A stretch of DNA of 64,000 bases from Acidimicrobiia bacterium. GTDB taxonomy: Bacteria > Actinomycetota > Acidimicrobiia > Spongiisociales > JAHEDJ01. Positions 44,487-51,263 of this stretch are shown piece by piece. The notes under the pieces are model-generated. The model worked only from the letters and a program-made list of their open reading frames with translations. It was not told the origin of the DNA and did not search any database. The position numbers and the translations under genes are program-made. The DNA lies in NCBI GenBank assembly GCA_035471805.1, contig DATIPS010000031.1:1-64000 (forward strand). Reading direction: 5' to 3'. How positions within the stretch are numbered: the first letter of the stretch is position 1; each line of letters starts with the position of its first letter.

Positions 44487-45005
44487 CTACTTAGCGGCAG
44501 GTTGCTCGGCTGCCGGCTTGGCCGCAGTCCGGGCGGCCGGTTTCTTGGCTGCCGTTGTGGCGGCTTTCGTTGCCGGCTTCTTGGCCGCCGGTTTCTTGGC
44601 CGCCGGTTTCTTGGCCGCCGGCCTCTTGGCCGCCGGCCTCTTGGCCGCAACCTCGACCACAGGCTTCTCGACCACTTCGCCGGGCGAGAAGGACTCCCGC
44701 CACGATGAGAGAATGTCCTCGAGCTGGTCGCGCAGCTTTCCGACACGCTCCTGGATTTCATCGAGGTCCACCCTGGCACTCAGATCCTCGACGACCTTCT
44801 GCTCTGAGATCTTGCTGACGAGCTTCTCGCCTTCCTCAGCCCACAGTTCGAACTCTTTGCGAGCGTCTCCAGTCAGCTTCTCGCCCATGTCGCCGACCCG
44901 GTCGGTCAGCTTCTCGGAGAGTTCCTTGAGGGCATCGCCGGCCCGTTTCATGGCGACCATCGGTGCACCGACGGCGGCGTAGAGCGCCTTCTTGGTCTCG
45001 ATCAT
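44487..45005 (-). CDS. HBHA-like helical protein with Lys/Ala/Pro tail
   Basis: This 172-residue protein has a long amphipathic, heptad-rich N-terminal part (residues 15-105, e.g. [19 protein letters not shown] and [16 protein letters not shown]) and a C-terminal tail of repeated AAKKPA/AAKRPA units. Mycobacterial heparin-binding hemagglutinin has the same plan, and there too an XRE regulator gene precedes it (Rv0474-Rv0475). HBHA proteins bind lipids and polyanions and are surface or membrane associated; the tail resembles that of histone-like HupB, so nucleic acid binding is another option. It overlaps the XRE gene as ATGA. Confidence 0.78.
   Translation of the reverse strand: MIETKKALYAAVGAPMVAMKRAGDALKELSEKLTDRVGDMGEKLTGDARKEFELWAEEGEKLVSKISEQKVVEDLSARVDLDEIQERVGKLRDQLEDILSSWRESFSPGEVVEKPVVEVAAKRPAAKRPAAKKPAAKKPAAKKPATKAATTAAKKPAARTAAKPAAEQPAAK
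44581..44648. repeat. Tandem 15-bp repeats encoding the Lys/Ala/Pro tail
   Basis: Two units of TTGGCCGCCGGTTTC are followed by two of TTGGCCGCCGGCCTC and a partial fifth. Each unit encodes five tail residues (KPAAK or RPAAK) of the HBHA-like protein on the minus strand. Copy number is likely to vary between strains. Confidence 0.85.
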
Positions 45006-45385
45006 TTCTTCTCCTGTCGTTGCGGCTCGATCCCGTCCGACTCGATCAGAGTGCGGTAGAGCTCGAGCAATACCTGTTTCTGGCGGGTGTTCAACACCGG
45101 GTCCGCTTCGACGGCCTCAACGACCGTCGGCGGCGAGAACCCATCGTCGAGCAATCCGGCCCGCACGTACATCGATTCAGCTTGAATCGACAACGCCCGG
45201 GCAAGCGACTTCAGGATCTCGGCGGACGGCTTCCGGAGTCCCCGCTCGATCTGGCTCAGGTAGGGGTTCGAAATCCCTGCCCGATCTGCCAGTCTTCGCA
45301 GTGACATCTTGGAGCGCTCACGCTGTTGACGGATGAAGTCGCCGAGCTCGAGGCGGCTCGATGCTTGTTCCGGATTCTCGCTCAT
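45002..45385 (-). CDS. XRE-family transcriptional regulator
   Basis: This 127-residue protein has a Cro/C1-type helix-turn-helix: LGDFIRQQRERSKMSLRRLA then DRAGISNPYLSQIERGLRKP and PSAEILKSLARALSI. The C-terminal third (NTRQKQVLLELYRTLIE) is a helical dimerisation or effector part. It should control its own operon with the HBHA-like gene. Two ATG codons (45388, 45385) can start it; there is no ribosome site and TATATT lies only 5-10 bases before the first ATG, so a leaderless transcript is likely. An inverted repeat abuts the start. Confidence 0.88.
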   Translation of the reverse strand: MSENPEQASSRLELGDFIRQQRERSKMSLRRLADRAGISNPYLSQIERGLRKPSAEILKSLARALSIQAESMYVRAGLLDDGFSPPTVVEAVEADPVLNTRQKQVLLELYRTLIESDGIEPQRQEKK

Positions 45386-45387
45386 CA

Positions 45388-45412
45388 TTAGCAATATATC
45401 GCAGCTTGCTAA
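45388..45412. promoter_or_regulatory. Likely operator and promoter of the XRE/HBHA-like operon
   Basis: TTAGCAA at 45388-45394 and TTGCTAA at 45406-45412 form a perfect 7-bp inverted repeat with 11 bases between. On the minus strand TATATT lies inside it, just before the start codon, so a protein bound here would block transcription. Autorepression by the XRE protein is the simple reading. Confidence 0.6.
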
Positions 45413-45447
45413 CTTTTGCAAGCAGCGGTGAGAGTCTCCCTGCGGGC

Positions 45448-46644
45448 TCAGAACATCGAGCCGCGTTGTGCGAGCATCTCGTCGAGAGCCTTCTGCACGA
45501 CCTCTCTGGTGTGTTCGGCCAGTTCCAGAACGGCCAGTCGATCTGTGCCCGTCCCCGGCTCCGGCGGGTCGATCGGGGGTAGGAACCTGATCTTCCATTT
45601 CACGGGGAGCGGGATCGGATTGAGGAACACGCCGAGCTCCTCGACTCGCTGTTGCGGAAAGAACTGCTTGAACAACTGGGCCAGTCGGCGTGAGCTGAAC
45701 AGCGCCGGATGGACGTCCTCGGATCCGACAATCGCGACCGGGATTATCGGGGATCCGGCTTCGATGGCGAGCTCGGCGAACCCACCGCGACCGAACCGCC
45801 GGAGTTGGTAAGCCTCTGCATGCGGCTTCTGAAAAGCAGGAACACCCTCGGGAAATGCGCCTAGTAAGAAGCCGTTCTTGAGAACCCAGCGAGCGTCTTC
45901 CCTGCTGGCGAAAGCAGCTCCCGCCTTGCGGTATAGATGAGACAGAAAGGGAACGAGGTTGAGTATCTCGGTACCGACGACCCGTACCCTCCGCGGCAAC
46001 TCTGCCTCATTGAGCACCGCCAGCTGGAGCATCATCCCGTCGTAGGGGATGAAAGCACCGGCGTGATTGCACACCAGAACGCCTGGCCCATGAGTCGGTA
46101 CGTTCTCGATCCCTTCCACATCCACACGGAAGTACTCGAAGTAGAGGAAGTTGGCGACGTGCCAGATCATCTCGGAGACGACCGGATCGAGACCCAGCGC
46201 GTCGATGTCGTAGGAAGCCAGCAAGAGGTGCCTGATGAGGCCGGGCCAGGTGTCGAGTCCGAGATGGCCGGCGGCAGGCACGGCCAGGTCGGAGATGTTG
46301 GTACCGCCGTGCAGTGCACAACGCTCTTTGCCGGCGATGACCGGGAGTCCGCACGCGAATCCCTCGATTGTCCGCAGGGTGCACGATTGGCGGGCGTCGA
46401 CCATGGATTCAAATCGTCGACCGGCACTGATTCGTCGCCTGCGCGCCTCCGAGAGTTCCGCCGGCGATACCGGTGAGCGCTCCCTTCTCCAGGGCTTCGC
46501 CTGTGATTGGAGTTCGACTCGGAGCGCTTCGATCAGTTCGCTCTTGGTCATCTTCGAGCGGCCGGAGATCCCCGCTGCCCTGGCGAAAGCGCGAAGTTCG
46601 TCCCGGGTGAGACGGTCGAGGAGCAATGACATCGAATCGGTCAT
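45448..46644 (-). CDS. PlsC-type acyltransferase with N-terminal SAP/Rho-N-like domain
   Basis: This 398-residue protein starts with a small helical domain (LLDRLTRDELRAFARAAGIS, then MTKSELIEALR; residues 6-42) of the SAP/Rho-N type. A segment with CTLRTIEGFACGLP and CALHGG follows, with four spaced Cys/His residues. The C-terminal 230 residues form a glycerolipid acyltransferase domain: VLVCNHAGAFIPYD (NHxxxxxD catalytic motif), FPEGVPAF (FPEG) and PIIPVAIVGSE. It likely acylates a lysophospholipid or related lipid at the membrane. It is coupled by ATGA to the epimerase gene, a pairing like mycobacterial Rv0501-Rv0502. Confidence 0.85.
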   Translation of the reverse strand: MTDSMSLLLDRLTRDELRAFARAAGISGRSKMTKSELIEALRVELQSQAKPWRRERSPVSPAELSEARRRRISAGRRFESMVDARQSCTLRTIEGFACGLPVIAGKERCALHGGTNISDLAVPAAGHLGLDTWPGLIRHLLLASYDIDALGLDPVVSEMIWHVANFLYFEYFRVDVEGIENVPTHGPGVLVCNHAGAFIPYDGMMLQLAVLNEAELPRRVRVVGTEILNLVPFLSHLYRKAGAAFASREDARWVLKNGFLLGAFPEGVPAFQKPHAEAYQLRRFGRGGFAELAIEAGSPIIPVAIVGSEDVHPALFSSRRLAQLFKQFFPQQRVEELGVFLNPIPLPVKWKIRFLPPIDPPEPGTGTDRLAVLELAEHTREVVQKALDEMLAQRGSMF

Positions 46645-47588
46645 CTGGTGACCCCGGGAGCGGCGACCCGGCCGTAGGCGGTCAGCACCGCCTGGCGGGC
46701 GGTGAGCTGCGGCTTCCACCCGAAGGCCTCTTTCATGCGCGTCGTGTCCATGATCCGACCGTACCGGAGGTACTGCTCGAGACTCCCCGGGAATCGATTC
46801 CCGAACATTCCGAGCGCCCCGAGAGCGACTCGATGCTGCCTTGGAAGAAGGGGCTGGGGGAGGCGTCTCCCGAGCCTCAGCACACGACTCAGGTACAGCT
46901 GGCCTTCGGCTGCGATGTTGAACGTCCCGTGGACCGGCTGTGCAACTGCATGGAGTAATGCAGAGACCACGTCTTCCTCATGGATCACCTGTATTCGCGG
47001 GTCGTATCCCAGAAGCGTCGGCACCACCGGTAGCTGTATGTATCGGCTGAGGATGTTGCCGATCTCGGTGCCGATGATCGGCGCGAAACGCAGAGTCGTG
47101 AAAGTCACGTGCGGTATGTCGAGGGCGACTTCGCCCAGCAGGCGCTCGACGTCGCGAATGCTGAGCGAGTAGGCACTGGTGGTGCGCTTCGGGGTGGTGT
47201 CCTCGTTGAGTATCGAAGGGTGGCGGGGCCCCGAACCGTAGAACACGGAGTCCGACTTCATCACGACCTTCTCGATCTCTGAGCTCCGCTCCAAAGCCCC
47301 GAACAGTCCGCGTGCTCCCATGATCACCCTGCTGTGAGACTTCTCTCGCCCGAGGATTGCGGCCCTGTCGATCGCTTGCAGGTGGACGAGAACGTGCGGC
47401 CGGACATCGAGGAAGAAGTGAGCGAAATCGAGTTCGTCGATTTCGAGCTCGTGCATCGGCGAATCGAAATCGACGGTCGGCGACAACTCGTCCACGGCGA
47501 TGACTTCGACATCGGGCTGAGCCTCGAGGCGCTGAATCAAGCGGCCGCCCGTCCACGTCGCCGCTCCGGTAACCATGATTCGCCTCAT
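46641..47588 (-). CDS. NAD-dependent epimerase/dehydratase family protein (GalE-like SDR)
   Basis: This 315-residue protein has the NAD-binding start IMVTGAATWTGGRLIQRL (GxxxxGG; the third glycine spacing is normal for extended SDRs), VLVHLQAIDR, the catalytic Ser-Tyr-Lys region represented by KSDSVFYG and a later YSLSIRDVERLL in which the usual YxxxK lysine is not seen (YSLSIRD). It may therefore be a weak enzyme or a non-catalytic binder. GTFNIAAEG and a C-terminal FGWKPQ fit sugar-nucleotide epimerase relatives. It is coupled to the acyltransferase gene. A role in envelope glycolipids is my inference. Confidence 0.82.
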   Translation of the reverse strand: MRRIMVTGAATWTGGRLIQRLEAQPDVEVIAVDELSPTVDFDSPMHELEIDELDFAHFFLDVRPHVLVHLQAIDRAAILGREKSHSRVIMGARGLFGALERSSEIEKVVMKSDSVFYGSGPRHPSILNEDTTPKRTTSAYSLSIRDVERLLGEVALDIPHVTFTTLRFAPIIGTEIGNILSRYIQLPVVPTLLGYDPRIQVIHEEDVVSALLHAVAQPVHGTFNIAAEGQLYLSRVLRLGRRLPQPLLPRQHRVALGALGMFGNRFPGSLEQYLRYGRIMDTTRMKEAFGWKPQLTARQAVLTAYGRVAAPGVTR

Positions 47589-47634
47589 CTGGCAATTGTA
47601 CGACCTGGAACGGTGTCTTCGATCGGTAGGTACC

Positions 47635-47919
47635 ATGCCCCTGATGCGAGCTCTTCTGGTTGAATCACCCGCCGACCTGCCTGCCGACTGGCTGCGGGAG
47701 CTCGCCGACGACTTCATCGAGGATCCGCAGTGCCGGGTGGTGATGTTCGGCGGCGACGAATCCGGTGCCGTTCTCTTCTCCACCTGGGCGCAGTCTCTGG
47801 TCGAGGAGGTTGCGGATGGGCTGCGGAGCACCATTCCTGCGGGTGCAACCGTTCGATTGCTCGCGTTGGCCGACAGCGGCTTCGGTGAATCCACGTCCGG
47901 CGGAGTGCTTGGAGAATGA
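47635..47919 (+). CDS. Small protein of unknown function upstream of DAHP synthase
   Basis: This 94-residue protein has alternating strands and helices (RALLVESPADLPADWLRELA, RVVMFGGDESGAVLFSTW, ATVRLLALADSGFGES). I recognise no family. It starts at ATG 47635 (or 47644) and overlaps the DAHP synthase gene as ATGA, which suggests cotranscription and perhaps a regulatory link to aromatic amino acid synthesis. Composition is normal. Confidence 0.6.
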   Translation: MPLMRALLVESPADLPADWLRELADDFIEDPQCRVVMFGGDESGAVLFSTWAQSLVEEVADGLRSTIPAGATVRLLALADSGFGESTSGGVLGE

Positions 47920-48938
47920 GCTCAATGATCATCGTCATGAAAAAGGACGCCACCCAGGAAGATGTGGCTCACGTCGTCGAGCGGCTCAAGGCCATCGATT
48001 CGGAAGCCCACATCTCGGAGGGCCGGTTCCGAACAGTCATCGGGGCACTCGGCGATCGCGCCCGAATCCAGCAACTGCCCTGGGAAGCCATGCCGGGCGT
48101 CGAGCGAGCAGTCCCGGTTCTGAAACCGTTCAAGTTCGTGAGCCGCGACTTCCAGGAGGAAGACACCGTGATCGAGGTGCGCGGCGTATCGATCGGCGGG
48201 GGCAGTTTCACTCCCATCGCCGGGCCATGCGCCGTCGAGGACCGTGACCTGCTGTTTCGGGCGGCAGAGGCAGTGAAGAAGGCTGGTGCAACGGTCCTGC
48301 GCGGAGATGCTTTCAAACCCCGAACCTCCCCCTACTCATTCCAGGGGCTCGGTGAGGCCGGGCTGCAGATGCTTGCCGAGGCCCGCGAGGAGTTCGACAT
48401 GCCGTTCATCGCGGAGATCCTCGATCCGCGCGATATCGAGTTGGTTGCCTCGTATGCGGACATCCTCCGGGTCGGCACACGCAACATGGCCAACTTCACA
48501 TTGCTGACCGAGGTAGGGAGGCAGAGCAAGCCCGTCATGTTGAAGAGAGGCCTCACGGCCACCATCGAAGAGTGGCTGAACGCCGCGGAGTACATCTACA
48601 AAGAGGGCAATCACGACATCCTGATGTGCGAACGCGGCATCCGCACTTTCGAGACCGCCGCGCGCAATACGCTGGATATCACAGCAGTACCGATTCTGAA
48701 GAACCTGTCGCATTTGCCGGTCATCGTCGATCCATCGCATGCTGCCGGTCATCGCCACCTGGTTGCTCCGCTTGCCAGGACTTCGGTGGCCGCAGGCGCC
48801 GATGGGTTCATGGTCGATGTCCATCCGGACCCCGAACTCGCCAAGGTCGACGGTGCACAGGCGCTGCTGCCGGAGGAGTTTGCCGAGTTGATGGGGTCGA
48901 TTCGCCGACTCGTCGCGGCCGTCGGTCCTCAAGGGTGA
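47916..48938 (+). CDS. aroF: 3-deoxy-7-phosphoheptulonate synthase (DAHP synthase)
   Basis: This 340-residue enzyme condenses phosphoenolpyruvate and erythrose 4-phosphate, the first step to chorismate. An N-terminal ferredoxin-like regulatory domain ([20 protein letters not shown]) precedes the barrel, as in the Thermotoga/Bacillus AroA(I-beta) type. Barrel marks are [70 protein letters not shown] and the [18 protein letters not shown] end. The start may also be ATG 47925. The tyrA gene follows with a GTGA overlap, linking entry and tyrosine branch. Confidence 0.96.
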   Translation: MSSMIIVMKKDATQEDVAHVVERLKAIDSEAHISEGRFRTVIGALGDRARIQQLPWEAMPGVERAVPVLKPFKFVSRDFQEEDTVIEVRGVSIGGGSFTPIAGPCAVEDRDLLFRAAEAVKKAGATVLRGDAFKPRTSPYSFQGLGEAGLQMLAEAREEFDMPFIAEILDPRDIELVASYADILRVGTRNMANFTLLTEVGRQSKPVMLKRGLTATIEEWLNAAEYIYKEGNHDILMCERGIRTFETAARNTLDITAVPILKNLSHLPVIVDPSHAAGHRHLVAPLARTSVAAGADGFMVDVHPDPELAKVDGAQALLPEEFAELMGSIRRLVAAVGPQG

Positions 48939-49957
48939 CTGCTCGACAGGCTGCCGTGGTCGGCACCGGCTTGATCGGTGCTTCCACCGGGCTCGCCCTC
49001 CGCTCGACCGGATGGCGGGTGGTGGGCTGGGATCCCGATGAGTCGGCGTTGGCCACCGCCCTCGAAGGCGGCGCACTCGATGCTGCGCTCCCGTCGTTGC
49101 CCGCCGCGATCGAGGGAGCACAACTCATCGTTCTCGCCGGACCTCCGCGAGCGGTCATCTCTACCCTCGGAGATCTGGACACCGGTGCTCTCGTCATCGA
49201 TGTCGCCGGTGTCAAGGAACCGGTCTGCCGGGCGGCGGCCCACCTCGACCATTTCGTCGGCACCCACCCGATGGCCGGGCGCGAACAGTCCGGCCCGGGA
49301 GCCGCTTCCGGTTCCCTGTTCCGCGGTGCCAGCTGGGTGATCGTTGAGGATGGAGCCGACTCTGCAGACCTGGAGAGGGTCGCCGGGATCGTGATGTCCA
49401 TGGGCGCTAATCCGGTGCGCATGTCGGCGGCCGAGCACGACCTGGCCGTCGCGATCGTCAGTCATCTGCCGCAGGTGCTGGCGGCGACTCTTCTCGGCGA
49501 GGCCGAGCGGCACGATGAGGCCCTTCCTCTCGCTTCCGGCAGTTTTCGCGACCTGACCCGAGTCGCCCTCTCCGATCCGGAGTTGTGGAACGAGCTGCTG
49601 GGGGAGAACCGTGCTGCCGTCGTGTCGGAACTCCGCAGCTTCGCCGAGCGACTCGGAGTCATCGCCGACGATGTCGAGTCGAACACAGGCGTTACGGAGT
49701 TTCTCAGCAGGGCGAGGGCTCTGCGGAGAACCCTGGCCCCGCCGGTGATGGCCGTTCGAGTGATACTGGAAGATCAGCCCGGTGAGCTCGCCGCGGTGGG
49801 CCGTGCCCTAGCCGTCAGCTCGGTCGATGTTCGTGACCTTCAACTCCGGCACGGCCCCCAGGGAGGCGGCGGCGTGCTGACACTTTCGGTGCGCCCCGGC
49901 GAGGCGGAAGCATTGCGCGGTGCGCTGGCGAATGAAGGCTTCACGCTGGGGGATTGA
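48935..49957 (+). CDS. tyrA: Prephenate dehydrogenase with C-terminal ACT-like domain
   Basis: This 340-residue protein oxidatively decarboxylates prephenate (or arogenate) on the way to tyrosine. It has the NAD(P) fold AAVVGTGLIGASTGLALR, VIDVAGVKEPVC, the GTHPMAGREQSG block with the catalytic His, and IVSHLPQVLAATL. The last 75 residues (VMAVRVILEDQPGELAAVGR) look like an ACT domain for feedback by tyrosine. The start is GTG 48935, overlapping the DAHP synthase stop. With pheA at 13.6 kb both terminal aromatic branches are present. Confidence 0.94.
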   Translation: MTARQAAVVGTGLIGASTGLALRSTGWRVVGWDPDESALATALEGGALDAALPSLPAAIEGAQLIVLAGPPRAVISTLGDLDTGALVIDVAGVKEPVCRAAAHLDHFVGTHPMAGREQSGPGAASGSLFRGASWVIVEDGADSADLERVAGIVMSMGANPVRMSAAEHDLAVAIVSHLPQVLAATLLGEAERHDEALPLASGSFRDLTRVALSDPELWNELLGENRAAVVSELRSFAERLGVIADDVESNTGVTEFLSRARALRRTLAPPVMAVRVILEDQPGELAAVGRALAVSSVDVRDLQLRHGPQGGGGVLTLSVRPGEAEALRGALANEGFTLGD

Positions 49958-49995
49958 CAGGGCGCCGCGTCCCAATGTCGGTTGGCGAATCGGAC

Positions 49996-51171
49996 TCACC
50001 ACCTGCATTGCATCAGGCGCAGCATGCTCGCCGCTCCGACCAGGATCCCGTGTTCGATCGCGTCTTCGTCGATATCGAATGACGCCGAGTGCAGATCCAC
50101 CTTCCTATCCGGGAGGCCGGAGCCGAGGCGCAGGAGGGCACCGGGGACCAGATCCAGGAAGCGGGCAAAATCCTCGGCACCGAGGCTTGCGTGGGTCTCG
50201 GCGACGGCCTGGGTTCCGAGCACCTCATGTATGGCGAACTCGACTTCCGATAGAACCCCGGCGTCGTTGACGACGGGGGGAATGCCCCGCTGGTAGTGCA
50301 CGTCGGCCTTCGCTCCGACGGGAGCCACGATATCTCGCACCAGGGCGTGTACCCGATCGGGCATCAAGTCCCAGGTGGTTCGATCCAGGATGCGTACCGT
50401 GCCCGTCATCGTGACGCTGGTTGGAATGACGTTGTCTGCCTTGCCGCCGTGAATGGTTCCGAAAACGAGCGACATGGGAGTCCGGGCGTCCAGAGTGCGG
50501 TTCAGGAGAGTCGGTAACTCCGTCACGACGCGTCCGGCCGCGTAGACGGCGTCGACCGTTTCGTGAGGTCGCGCGGTGTGCCCGCCGGGGCCGCTGACCG
50601 TGATTTCGAAGCGATCGGATGAACTGGTGATTGGTCCTATCTTCAACCCGATCTTGCCGGTTGTCAGCGATGGATCCATGTGGAAGGCGATGAGGGCTGA
50701 GACACCCTCGACGACGCCTTCGCGAACCATGTCGAAGGCGCCGCCCGGGAAGGTCTCCTCCGCTGGTTGGAAGATGAACCGCGCTCGTCCCGGCAACGGT
50801 CCGAACTCCGAGAGCACCAGTGCAATTCCCAGACCAATAGCCGTGTGCCCATCGTGCCCGCAGGCGTGCATGACGCCCGGATTGGTCGAGGAGAAGGGCA
50901 AGTCGGTTGCTTCGGTTATGGGCAGGGCATCGAGGTCCGCCCTGAACCCGATCAATGTTCCCTCTGTTCCAAGGTCGGCGGTCAGGCCCGTATGTCCGAG
51001 CCTGACTCTGGGCCGGATCCCCACGTCGCGAAGGGTCGCGTCGATGAGCGCAGTCGTTTCGTATTCCTCATTTCCCAGCTCAGGGTTGGCGTGAATGATC
51101 CTGCGCAGGCTTATCGCCGTGGGAGTGACCTCCCTGACGATTTTCTGCAGTCGTTTCACATCGGTGTTCAT
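49996..51171 (-). CDS. M20-family amidohydrolase (N-acyl-amino-acid hydrolase type)
   Basis: This 391-residue metal-dependent hydrolase has the family marks RRIIHANPELGNEEYETT, GFRADLDALPI, MHACGHDGHTA with the metal His/Asp, FIFQPAEETFPGGA with the catalytic Glu, and GPGGHTARPHETVD in the lid domain, then HSASFDIDED near the end. It probably removes an acyl group from an amino acid conjugate such as hippurate or N-acetyl amino acids; the substrate is not evident. It stands alone between convergent tyrA and upstream glnE. ATG 51171 is chosen as the family start. Confidence 0.9.
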   Translation of the reverse strand: MNTDVKRLQKIVREVTPTAISLRRIIHANPELGNEEYETTALIDATLRDVGIRPRVRLGHTGLTADLGTEGTLIGFRADLDALPITEATDLPFSSTNPGVMHACGHDGHTAIGLGIALVLSEFGPLPGRARFIFQPAEETFPGGAFDMVREGVVEGVSALIAFHMDPSLTTGKIGLKIGPITSSSDRFEITVSGPGGHTARPHETVDAVYAAGRVVTELPTLLNRTLDARTPMSLVFGTIHGGKADNVIPTSVTMTGTVRILDRTTWDLMPDRVHALVRDIVAPVGAKADVHYQRGIPPVVNDAGVLSEVEFAIHEVLGTQAVAETHASLGAEDFARFLDLVPGALLRLGSGLPDRKVDLHSASFDIDEDAIEHGILVGAASMLRLMQCRW

Positions 51172-51263
51172 GGGTGCCTTCCTGACCGCGCCGTTGGGGG
51201 TCAAACCGGCGGGAAATCCGGTGCAATGGTATCGGTTCCGGGGAAGCTCTGCGTCGCCGGTGC

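Noticed and set aside
44581-44648. Tandem repeats considered as a CRISPR or mobile element trace
   Set aside because: The 15-bp units are in frame and encode the Lys/Ala/Pro tail; there are no spacers.
45250-45275. GGTTCGAAATCC-like stretch resembling a tRNA T-arm
   Set aside because: It lies within the XRE coding sequence and no acceptor or anticodon arm can be drawn around it.
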